Of a stretch of DNA of 64,000 nt, positions 43,194 through 50,963 are shown piece by piece; the stretch's first letter is position 1, and every line of letters starts with the position of its first letter. A program made the position numbers and the translations under genes. The notes under the pieces were generated by a model. The model searched no databases, was not told the DNA's origin, and worked only from the letters and a program-made list of their open reading frames with translations. This DNA comes from Geomonas agri (GTDB taxonomy: Bacteria; Desulfobacterota; Desulfuromonadia; Geobacterales; Geobacteraceae): NCBI RefSeq assembly GCF_020179605.1, contig NZ_JAINZO010000002.1:744001-808000 (forward strand), written 5' to 3'.

Positions 43194-43238
43194 AAATCCC
43201 CCCTGTCCCCCTTTCGCAAAGGGGGACAGGGGGGATTT
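43194..43238. repeat. Interspersed palindromic repeat with perfect 18-bp arms
   Basis: Left arm 43194-43211 and right arm 43221-43238 (AAATCCCCCCTGTCCCCC and its exact complement) flank TTTCGCAAA. It starts 3 nt after the multicopper oxidase stop and can form a hairpin ending in TTT. A partial copy is at 19262-19300. It may double as a terminator. Confidence 0.85.
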
Positions 43239-43845
43239 GATGGGTGGCCTCAATTCCGTCCAAGTCGGCTGGTCAGTGGCTCCGAAAGTTATTCGTGCCA
43301 CTATGCGGCCAAGGAAACAACCGGAGGAAGGGTGTGAAGCTCCGGCTACATGTTCGAGGTGGTCCAGGTTCGGGTCACCCTGCCGCGTTGACTCCTCTGC
43401 TTCCCACCCCTCTTGCCGCCCAGCACCTTCTCCTTTCGGACACAATAAAGAAATCAGGCCCTAAGTTTGACGACGCATCGACCGATGAGAACAAAGGATA
43501 GCGACGGCGAAAAGAGGACCAGTAGCACTCTCTTGGTCGCAATTGCATTGCTTCTGCACTGTGATAGGCTTCACGACGACACAGCTATAAGTCATAACGC
43601 ATAGTTAGCCCAGTATAGTTGCGGTACGTTAATTGTTTTTGTTTCTTCCTTTGTCGGTTCGTTCCGTAAGTGCCTGGTTGGTAAATGTATTAATCGTTGA
43701 CAATAATAATAAAATATTAAATGATCCGTTACCGCGTCAGCGGCGTACTCGAAAATTTCGAGTTACTGCCGCGCCTTCTTCCACAGGCTCGTTGTTCCAA
43801 CCAGCGGCACAGGTGTTGAAGAAGCAGAAATGCTGGAGGAAGACG
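43239..43845 (+). other. Non-coding leader/intergenic region before the TonB-dependent receptor
   Basis: About 600 nt without a convincing gene. Two hairpins stand out: AGTGGC/GCCACT (43275-43280 with 43297-43302) and CCGGAG/CTCCGG (43321-43326 with 43340-43345). A possible promoter lies at 43697-43725. The half after 43440 is AT-richer than the rest of the window. I compared it by eye with cobalamin and c-di-GMP riboswitch cores and found no match. A weak frame at 43244-43501 has no ribosome binding site. Confidence 0.4.
43697..43725 (+). promoter_or_regulatory. Possible promoter of the receptor/c-di-GMP gene cluster
   Basis: TTGACA (43697-43702), a 17-bp AT-rich spacer and AATGAT (43720-43725), about 120 nt before ATG 43846. 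The -35 box is perfect and the -10 box matches four of six. Confidence 0.5.
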
Positions 43846-45897
43846 ATGAGAAGATACCGTCCCCGGCCGAGGCTGGCCCTGGCCGGCGCGTTGATGCTGT
43901 CGCTGCTTTGCACGAGCGTGGCGTTCGCCGAGGATAGCGCCGTTCAGCCGGCGTCCGACCTCGAGTCGATGGACCTGGAGCAGCTCACCAACCTCAAGGT
44001 GGAGAAGGTCTACGGTGTTTCCAAATTCGAGCAGGTGGTGACCGAGGCGCCCGCGTCGGTCACCGTGATCACCTCCGACGAGATCAAGCGCTACGGCTGG
44101 CGCACCATGGCCGACGTCCTCAACGCGACCCGCGGCTTCTTCACGACCTACGACAGGAACTACAACTACATAGGGACCCGCGGCTTCAACCGCCCCGGCG
44201 ACTACAACACCCGTCTGCTGCTGCTGGTGGACGGACACCGCATCAACGACGCCATCTACGAGTCCGCCGCCATCGGCACCGAATTCATTCTCGACATGGC
44301 GCTCATCGACCGCATCGAGATCATCCGGGGACCGAGCTCCTCGCTCTACGGCGCCGGTGCCTTCTTCGGCGTGATCAACGTCATCAGTAAGAGCGCCAAG
44401 CAGATCGAGGGGCTCGAGGTGGGAGCGGGGTTGGGGAGCCAGCAGACCGGCTCCGGCCGCATCAGCTACGGCAAGCTCCTTAACGGCGGCGAGTTCCTCG
44501 TCTCCGGTTCCGGCTATTCCAGCCGGGGCAACGACCGCCTCTTCTTTCCGGAATTCAACGACCCGGCCACCAACAACGGCATCGCGGCCAACATGGACCG
44601 GGACCGCAACTACTCGCTGTTCCTCTCCGGGCACCTGCAGGACCTGACCCTGACCGGCGCCTTGGTTTCCCGGGACAAAAGAGTTCCGACCGCCTCCTTT
44701 GGCACCATCTTCAACGACCCGCGCAGCAACACCAACGACCGCAGGAGTTTCCTCGACCTGCGCTACGAAAAGGGCATCGACGGCACCGGCATCACCGCCC
44801 GTCTCTTCTACGACGAGTTCCGCTTCACCGGCAATTTCGCCTACGACAAGACCGGTGACGATCCTCCCTTCTACCCCGCGACCTACGTCAATCGCGACGA
44901 CCACCTGGCGCGCTGGTGGGGGGCGGAACTGCAGGCCAGCCGCCAGCTGTTGCCGCGGCTGCAGCTGACCAGCGGGGTGAAGTTCCGCGACAACTTCCAG
45001 ATCGACATCCCCAACGAGGACCTGGTACCGGGGGGGCGCCGGCTGGACAACAGCCACGACGACGTCTTCTACGCCCTGTTCGGCCAGGCCGAGCTGCGCA
45101 TCCTGGACACCCTGATCCTGAATGCTGGGGTCCGCTACGATCATTACGAGACCTTCGGGGGGACCACCAGTCCGCGCCTGGCGCTGATCTACACCCCAGT
45201 CGAGGGGACCGTGTTCAAGTTGATCTACGGTCAGGCCTTCCGGGCGCCCAACGCCTACGAGCTGTACTACAACGACGTCTTCAACGGCTACGCCACCAGC
45301 CCGGCCCTCAGGCCGGAAACGGTGCGCAGCTACGAGGCGATCTACGAGCAGTACTACGGCGACGTGGTGCGTACCAGTGCGAGCCTGTTCTACAACAAGA
45401 TCAGCAACCTGATCAGCTACCAGGACGTGTCGCCGACCCAGGTGGCCTTTGCCAACATCGACCGGGTCAAGGCGGTGGGGGGCGAGTTCGAGATCGAGGG
45501 GCAGTGGAACAGCGGCTTCGCCGCGCGCAGCAGTTACGGCTTCGTATCCGCCAGGAACCAGGCCACCGACCAGGGCCTGGACTACTCGCCGCGCCACCTG
45601 GTCAAGCTCAACCTGACCGCCCCTCTGTACCTGAAGAAGGTTTTCGCCGGCATCGAGATGCAGGGGGTGAGCCGGCGCGAGTTTACCCACAACGGCGCAC
45701 AGGTCGGCTCCCCGGGGTACCTGGTCACCAACGCCACCCTTTCATCGACGGCGCTGCTGCCGGGGCTGGAGGCCTCCTTCTCGATCTACAACCTCCTGGA
45801 CCGGCACCTGGAGGACCCGGCCACCACGGACCACGTGCAGAGCCTGATACCCCAGGACGGCAGGACCTACCGACTCCTGTTCAGCTACCGGTTCTAG
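43846..45897 (+). CDS. TonB-dependent outer-membrane receptor
   Basis: A protein of 683 residues: signal peptide ending AFA, plug domain (about 55-170) with APASVTVITSDEIKRYGWRTMADVLN, TRGFNRPGDYNTRLLLLVDG and IEIIRGPSSSLYGAGAFFGVINV, then a 22-strand barrel ending LLFSYRF with terminal Phe. The start at 43846 has GGAGGAAGACG upstream; a longer open frame is AT-rich leader. The substrate is unknown. YfiR-like, c-di-GMP and ATPase genes follow on the same strand, 13 nt apart or less for the first, so the receptor may supply the outside signal of that pathway. Confidence 0.93.
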   Translation: MRRYRPRPRLALAGALMLSLLCTSVAFAEDSAVQPASDLESMDLEQLTNLKVEKVYGVSKFEQVVTEAPASVTVITSDEIKRYGWRTMADVLNATRGFFTTYDRNYNYIGTRGFNRPGDYNTRLLLLVDGHRINDAIYESAAIGTEFILDMALIDRIEIIRGPSSSLYGAGAFFGVINVISKSAKQIEGLEVGAGLGSQQTGSGRISYGKLLNGGEFLVSGSGYSSRGNDRLFFPEFNDPATNNGIAANMDRDRNYSLFLSGHLQDLTLTGALVSRDKRVPTASFGTIFNDPRSNTNDRRSFLDLRYEKGIDGTGITARLFYDEFRFTGNFAYDKTGDDPPFYPATYVNRDDHLARWWGAELQASRQLLPRLQLTSGVKFRDNFQIDIPNEDLVPGGRRLDNSHDDVFYALFGQAELRILDTLILNAGVRYDHYETFGGTTSPRLALIYTPVEGTVFKLIYGQAFRAPNAYELYYNDVFNGYATSPALRPETVRSYEAIYEQYYGDVVRTSASLFYNKISNLISYQDVSPTQVAFANIDRVKAVGGEFEIEGQWNSGFAARSSYGFVSARNQATDQGLDYSPRHLVKLNLTAPLYLKKVFAGIEMQGVSRREFTHNGAQVGSPGYLVTNATLSSTALLPGLEASFSIYNLLDRHLEDPATTDHVQSLIPQDGRTYRLLFSYRF

Positions 45898-45910
45898 GGA
45901 GAGAGTGCCG

Positions 45911-46477
45911 ATGCCAGTACTGCCACGGACACGGAGGTGCTCCCTGGGGCTTTTGCTCCCGGCCCTCCTCTGCCTGTTCCTCGCCACCCCGGGACGCCTG
46001 GGCGCGGAGGCGCCCCAGGAGTACCAGGTCAAGGGGGCCATGGTGTACAACATGGCAAAGTACATCGAGTGGCCCACCGACGCCTTTTCCGGCAGCGGCG
46101 CTCCGCTGGTTGTCTGCAGCCTCGGGCGCGGCCCCTTCACGGCGGCGCTGGAACAGTACCGGGGCAAGACGGTGCTGGGGCATCCCCTGCACGTGAAGCG
46201 GGTGCAGCCGGGCGAGGATCTGGGGGAGTGCCACCTGTTGGTGGTAAGCGGGGTGGAGAAGCGCTACCTGGCGGGGATCCTGGACCAGGCACGCAAGAGG
46301 TCGCTGTTGACGGTGAGCGATCACCCCGACTTCGCCAGGCTCGGGGGGATGATCGGGCTGGTGGAGATCGAGGGGAGGGTCCGCTTCGAGATCAACGTCA
46401 AGGCGGCGCAGCAGTCCCGCTTCAGGATCAGTTCGCAGCTCTTGAAACTGGCCAGGATCGTACGCGAGGGTGATTGA
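45911..46477 (+). CDS. YfiR-family periplasmic regulator
   Basis: A protein of about 188 residues with signal peptide (cleavage near GAEA). EYQVKGAMVYNMAKYIEWPTDAF is the conserved start of YfiR/HmsC proteins, and LLTVSDHPDFARLGGMIGLVEIEGRVRFEINVKAA is the C-terminal signature. YfiR of Pseudomonas binds and represses the diguanylate cyclase YfiN from the periplasm. I use ATG 45911, 8 nt after AGGGAGA, not GTG 45905. It lies between a TonB receptor and a GGDEF-EAL gene, just as YfiR lies in yfiBNR-type operons. Confidence 0.9.
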   Translation: MPVLPRTRRCSLGLLLPALLCLFLATPGRLGAEAPQEYQVKGAMVYNMAKYIEWPTDAFSGSGAPLVVCSLGRGPFTAALEQYRGKTVLGHPLHVKRVQPGEDLGECHLLVVSGVEKRYLAGILDQARKRSLLTVSDHPDFARLGGMIGLVEIEGRVRFEINVKAAQQSRFRISSQLLKLARIVREGD

Positions 46478-46478
46478 T

Positions 46479-48641
46479 ATGAGGCGGCCGGGCGAAAAGT
46501 TCATCAGGAACCTCCCGTTGCAGCGCAAATTGATGCTGATCATCATGAGCTGCTGCACGGCCACCCTTTTCGTCTCCTCCCTGTTCTTCGTGACCCGCGA
46601 GGCCAATGTCCAGTACCGCAGCCAGCAGGAGTACCTGGTCTCGCTGGCGGACATGATTGGCAGAAACATCGCGTCGGCGCTCGTTTTCAATGACCTGGCG
46701 ACAGCGCAGGACACCATCAGGCCCCTCACCCAGAAGGACAACATCCTGGCGGTGTACATCGTCAACAAGGAGGGGCGCTTGTTTGCGCGCTACCAGTCCG
46801 CGGCGGAAGCGCATCCCGTGCTCCCCCTGGAGCTCCTTCCCGACTGGGCATCGCCGGAACAGGTGAGCCAGGCGGTGCAGCAGGTGACCCGCGAGGAGTA
46901 CACCAGCTCGTTCCTGTCCGGCTACGCCAGCGTGGTGCGGCCGATCCACCTGGACCACGAGCAGGTCGGCACCGTGGTGATCCACGCCAATGCACAAGGG
47001 TTCCTGCAGAGCCTGCGCTGGAACATCCTGGTGGCGCTGGGTTTCATGGCGGGCACCTTCCTGGTCTTCTGCCTGTTCTCGGCCCGGCTGCAGCTGATGA
47101 TCTCGGCGCCGCTTCTGGGACTTTTGGCCGCGATGAAGGAGATCTCCGCCGGCAAGAACTTCGCGCTGCGGGTGACCAAGCCGTGCGACGACGAGATCGG
47201 CATGCTCTACGACGGCTTCAACGACATGCTGCACGAGATCGAGGAGCGGGACCAGATACTCGTCCAGCGCCAGGCGCACCTGCAGCAGCTGGCCCACTAT
47301 GACCCGCTGACCCGGCTCCCCAACCGCACCCTGTTCTACGACCGACTGGGGCAGGCGCTGTTCCACGCCGAGCGCTCCCGGGAGGCGGTGGCGGTCATCT
47401 TCATTGACCTGGACCACTTCAAGGACATCAACGACACCCTCGGGCACCGCACCGGTGACCTTCTGCTCATCGAGGTGGCCGGTCGGCTGGGCACCGTGGT
47501 GCGCAGCTGCGATACCGTCGCGCGCCTGGGGGGTGACGAGTTCACCATCTTCTGCCAGAATGTGGCTAGCCCGGAGAACGCGGCACTGGTGGCGCAGAAG
47601 CTGGTGGCCCTGTTCGCCACTCCCTTCCGCCTGGGCGCCAGCGAGATTCGCGTCACCGCGAGCGTCGGAGTCACCCTCTACCCGCACGACGGCAAGAGTG
47701 TGGACGAGCTGCTCATGAACGCGGACATCGCCATGTACCACGCCAAGGGGTGCGGCAAGAACGTGTACGCGCTCTTCGACAAGAGAATGAACGAGCATGC
47801 CAGCGAGCGGGTCACCCTGCTGGCCGACCTGCGCCAGGCGGTGGAACTGGGCCAGTTCGTGTTGCACTACCAGCCCAAGGTGGACCTGTTGACCGGCAAG
47901 GTCACCAGCGTCGAGTCGCTGGTGCGCTGGATGCACCCGCGGCTGGGCATGCTCGCGCCGGACAAGTTCATTCGCCTGGCCGAAGAGGGGGGGATGATCG
48001 CGGAACTGACCGAGTGGGTCATGCGCACCGCCTGCCTGCAGGCCAAGGCGTGGCAGGGGGCGAACCTGGCGCCGGTCAGGGTAGCGGTGAACCTTTCTCC
48101 CTTCCATTTCCAGCGCCAGGACGTGAAGCAGTCGGTCTGCGCCGTGCTGGCGTCGACCGGGCTCGACCCGGCCTTATTGGAGATAGAGATCACCGAGAGC
48201 GCGTTGATGCAAAACGACGAGTACACCTGCCGCGTGCTGAGCGAGTTGCGCGCTATGGGGATCACCATTTCGGTGGATGATTTCGGCACCGGATACTCAT
48301 CGCTGTCGTACCTGCACCGTTTCCCGATCAATACCCTGAAGATCGACCGGACCTTCATCCTCAACATGATGAAGAGCTCGGAGGACCAGGCCATCGTCAC
48401 CGCCATCATCGCCATGGCCAAGAGCCTCAAGATGCAGATCGTGGCCGAGGGGGTGGAATCGGTGGACCAGCTGGAGGCGCTGAAGGACCAGGGATGCCAC
48501 GAGATCCAGGGCTTCCTGGTGTCGCGGCCGGTGAACGCCGAGCGCGTGGCACGCTTCTTCACTGACGAGGATCACCTGCAGCCGCATACCATGACCGCCG
48601 AGACCCTGGAAGGGGGAACCGCCCGGCAGCTGGCACGGTAA
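46479..48641 (+). CDS. Membrane GGDEF-EAL c-di-GMP enzyme (YfiN-like input)
   Basis: A protein of 720 residues: helix about 18-38, periplasmic CHASE8-like sensor about 40-180, helix about 182-202, HAMP about 205-260, GGDEF domain with intact GGDEF at 351-355 and an I-site RxxD (R342, D345) five residues before it, then an EAL domain. The EAL signature reads ESL (E479-S480-L481) but keeps the metal-binding Glu, with EITESALM, DDFGTGYSSLSYL and EGVES-QGF present, so phosphodiesterase activity is plausible. Its periplasmic domain is the expected partner of the upstream YfiR-like protein. ATG 46479 follows GAGGG by 8 nt and overlaps nothing. Confidence 0.92.
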   Translation: MRRPGEKFIRNLPLQRKLMLIIMSCCTATLFVSSLFFVTREANVQYRSQQEYLVSLADMIGRNIASALVFNDLATAQDTIRPLTQKDNILAVYIVNKEGRLFARYQSAAEAHPVLPLELLPDWASPEQVSQAVQQVTREEYTSSFLSGYASVVRPIHLDHEQVGTVVIHANAQGFLQSLRWNILVALGFMAGTFLVFCLFSARLQLMISAPLLGLLAAMKEISAGKNFALRVTKPCDDEIGMLYDGFNDMLHEIEERDQILVQRQAHLQQLAHYDPLTRLPNRTLFYDRLGQALFHAERSREAVAVIFIDLDHFKDINDTLGHRTGDLLLIEVAGRLGTVVRSCDTVARLGGDEFTIFCQNVASPENAALVAQKLVALFATPFRLGASEIRVTASVGVTLYPHDGKSVDELLMNADIAMYHAKGCGKNVYALFDKRMNEHASERVTLLADLRQAVELGQFVLHYQPKVDLLTGKVTSVESLVRWMHPRLGMLAPDKFIRLAEEGGMIAELTEWVMRTACLQAKAWQGANLAPVRVAVNLSPFHFQRQDVKQSVCAVLASTGLDPALLEIEITESALMQNDEYTCRVLSELRAMGITISVDDFGTGYSSLSYLHRFPINTLKIDRTFILNMMKSSEDQAIVTAIIAMAKSLKMQIVAEGVESVDQLEALKDQGCHEIQGFLVSRPVNAERVARFFTDEDHLQPHTMTAETLEGGTARQLAR

Positions 48642-48667
48642 CAAGCAGTACCTGCCGAGGAGTTACG

Positions 48668-50917
48668 ATGAACGAACTGACCATAAAACTGAAGACCGGG
48701 GACGAGATCAAGGGGGTACTGACTCGTTCCTTCAAATACCAGGATACCGACGTTGAGGTGCTCACCGAGGAGAGCAGGGAGACGCTGGTCTTCTCCCTGG
48801 ACGAGATCTGCTACATCCGCTTCCTGAGTCCTCCCGCCGGCATCGGGCGCGGCGGTAACGATACGCTGGAGGAAGTGCAGACCATCGCCGGCGAGACCTT
48901 TCGGGTCCACGTCCCCACCAACGGCAAGTTCCTGAAGGGGTTCCTGGGGCTTCTGCCGGGGGAAGGCGACAGCTACCAGACCCTTTTCTTTACCGATTCG
49001 GGCGTACGTTACCGCCAGGACGCCCGCTACACCGGCCAGATCCTCCACGATCAGGGCTATGTCTCCACCGACAAGCTGGAGGCGGCGCTCAAGCAGCAGG
49101 AGGAACAGGCGCACCGTGGGGAGGATGCGGCCATCTTGCTGGCCGACGCTGTGGACGAGGGAGAAATGCACGAACAGGCACATAGGCACGAGATGCACCA
49201 CACGCGGGTGGGGGACATCCTGGTCGAGTCGGGGCTGGTGACCAGGGAGCAGGTCGAGGCGGCGTTCAAGAGCCAGAAGGGCAAGAAGCTGCAGGTGGGG
49301 GAGCTCCTGATCATGAAGGGGCTGATCACCGAGGAGCAGCTCCTGTCCGCGCTCGCCACTAAGTTCCGGCTCCGCTTCGTGGACCTGGAGACGGTGATTC
49401 CGACCGATGCCGCCCTGGGCGCCATTTCCGAAGGGCTCGCCACCCGGCTGAGGGTATTCCCCATTTCGCTGGAAGGGAGAAAGCTGGTGGTGGCCACCTG
49501 CGCCCCCACCGACCTCACCATTGGCGACAACCTGCGTTTCTCCACCAACTTCGTTCCGGAACTGGTGGTGGCCTCGTCGCACCAGATCCTGGCTGCCATC
49601 GACAAGTACTACCGCAACCGGATCGAGACGGTGGACACCCTCTTGAACTCGATGAAGGGTGAGGCGGAGACGGTGACCATCGAGGAGGAGGCCGACGACA
49701 CCCGGCTGCTCTTCGAGCCCGACTCCAAGATCATCTCGCTGGTGAACCGGATCCTGATCGACGCGTACCGGCGCGGCGCCTCGGACATCCACTTCGAGCC
49801 CGGCAATGGCAACGAGCCGCTCAACATCCGCTACCGGATCGACGGCGAGTGCATCCACGCCCACAAGGTGGCCGCCTCCTATAAGGGGGCCATCTCGGTG
49901 CGCATCAAGATCATGGCCGACCTGAACATCGCGGAACGCAGGCGCCCGCAAAGCGGCAAGATCCTGCTCCGCTATCGGCAGCAGATGCTGGAGTACCGCG
50001 TCGAGATCACCCCCATGGTGGGGGGGCGTGAAGCGGCGGTGCTGAGGCTTTTGGCCGCCTCCAAGCCGCTCCCCCTCCCGGGGCTGGGGCTGCTGTCGCA
50101 CAACCTGGTGCGCTTCATCGAGATCCTCGAGAAGCCGCACGGCATCGTCCTCTGCGTCGGCCCCACCGGCTCGGGCAAGACCACCACGCTGCACTCGGCG
50201 CTGGGGCACATCAACACCCAGGAGCGCAAGATCTGGACCGCGGAGGACCCGGTGGAGATCACCCAGGCGGGGCTGTGTCAGGTGCAGGTGAACGCCAAGA
50301 TCGGCTTCACCTTCGCCGAGGCGTTGCGCTCCTTTTTGCGCGCCGACCCCGACGTGATCATGATCGGCGAGATGCGCGACGCCGAGACCTCCAAGATCGC
50401 CATCGAGGCCTCGCTTACCGGCCACCTGGTTTTCTCCACCCTGCACACCAACTCGGCACCCGAGGCGGCGGTGCGCCTCATCGAGATGGGGATGGACCCC
50501 TTCAACTTCTCGGACGCGCTATTGGGCATCCTGGCGCAGCGCCTGGCCAAGAAGCTCTGCCCGCACTGCAAGAAGCCGGCGCGCGACCAGCGCCAGCGCT
50601 ACGACGATACCGTGGCCGCCCTGCGCCAGATCGCCGGCGACCGCGAGGGTGTGGTCCCCGATGTCAAGGAAGCCAACTTCATGAAGGCGGTGGGGTGCGA
50701 GGAGTGCGGTGGCACCGGCTACAAGGGGCGCATCGCCCTGCACGAACTGCTGGTGGGGACCGAGACCGTCAAGACCGCCATCAGGCGCGGGGTGGGCATG
50801 GACGAGCTGCGCTCCATCGCCATGGACGAGGGGATGTGGACCCTGAAGATGGACGGCCTGATCAAGGTGCTGCAGGGTGAGACCGACCTGGAGCAGATCC
50901 TGAAGGTTTGCATGTAA
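48668..50917 (+). CDS. PilB/GspE-type ATPase with extra N-terminal domain and MshEN-like repeats
   Basis: A cytoplasmic secretion/pilus ATPase of 749 residues. Residues 1-115 form a beta-rich domain (KTGDEIKGVLTRSF, FSLDEICYIRFL) not found in PilB or GspE. Three MshEN-like motifs follow, at about 121-143 (YTGQILHDQGYVSTDKLEAA), 180-203 (RVGDILVESGLVTREQVEAAF) and 209-232. The ATPase core has Walker A GPTGSGKTTT (about 498-507), Asp and His boxes and a zinc tetracysteine CPHC...CEEC. MshEN domains bind c-di-GMP, and the gene is 26 nt after a GGDEF-EAL gene. No pilin or platform genes are nearby. Confidence 0.9.
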   Translation: MNELTIKLKTGDEIKGVLTRSFKYQDTDVEVLTEESRETLVFSLDEICYIRFLSPPAGIGRGGNDTLEEVQTIAGETFRVHVPTNGKFLKGFLGLLPGEGDSYQTLFFTDSGVRYRQDARYTGQILHDQGYVSTDKLEAALKQQEEQAHRGEDAAILLADAVDEGEMHEQAHRHEMHHTRVGDILVESGLVTREQVEAAFKSQKGKKLQVGELLIMKGLITEEQLLSALATKFRLRFVDLETVIPTDAALGAISEGLATRLRVFPISLEGRKLVVATCAPTDLTIGDNLRFSTNFVPELVVASSHQILAAIDKYYRNRIETVDTLLNSMKGEAETVTIEEEADDTRLLFEPDSKIISLVNRILIDAYRRGASDIHFEPGNGNEPLNIRYRIDGECIHAHKVAASYKGAISVRIKIMADLNIAERRRPQSGKILLRYRQQMLEYRVEITPMVGGREAAVLRLLAASKPLPLPGLGLLSHNLVRFIEILEKPHGIVLCVGPTGSGKTTTLHSALGHINTQERKIWTAEDPVEITQAGLCQVQVNAKIGFTFAEALRSFLRADPDVIMIGEMRDAETSKIAIEASLTGHLVFSTLHTNSAPEAAVRLIEMGMDPFNFSDALLGILAQRLAKKLCPHCKKPARDQRQRYDDTVAALRQIAGDREGVVPDVKEANFMKAVGCEECGGTGYKGRIALHELLVGTETVKTAIRRGVGMDELRSIAMDEGMWTLKMDGLIKVLQGETDLEQILKVCM

Positions 50918-50963
50918 CAGCAAGTGGCACGACACGACGAAGCACGCGGGAGGGATCGGGAAG

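Noticed and set aside
41529..43445. Minus-strand open frame of 638 codons opposite the multicopper oxidase
   Set aside because: It is an antisense shadow; part of it is a translated palindromic repeat.
43244..43501. Plus-strand open frame of 85 codons in the leader
   Set aside because: There is no ribosome binding site, and the frame starts at the edge of a palindromic repeat.
43239..43845. Cobalamin riboswitch before the TonB receptor
   Set aside because: Context made it likely, but the conserved B12-box and core sequences are not there.
43729..45690. Minus-strand open frame of 653 codons opposite the TonB receptor
   Set aside because: The plus strand encodes a complete TonB-dependent receptor with signal peptide, plug and barrel.
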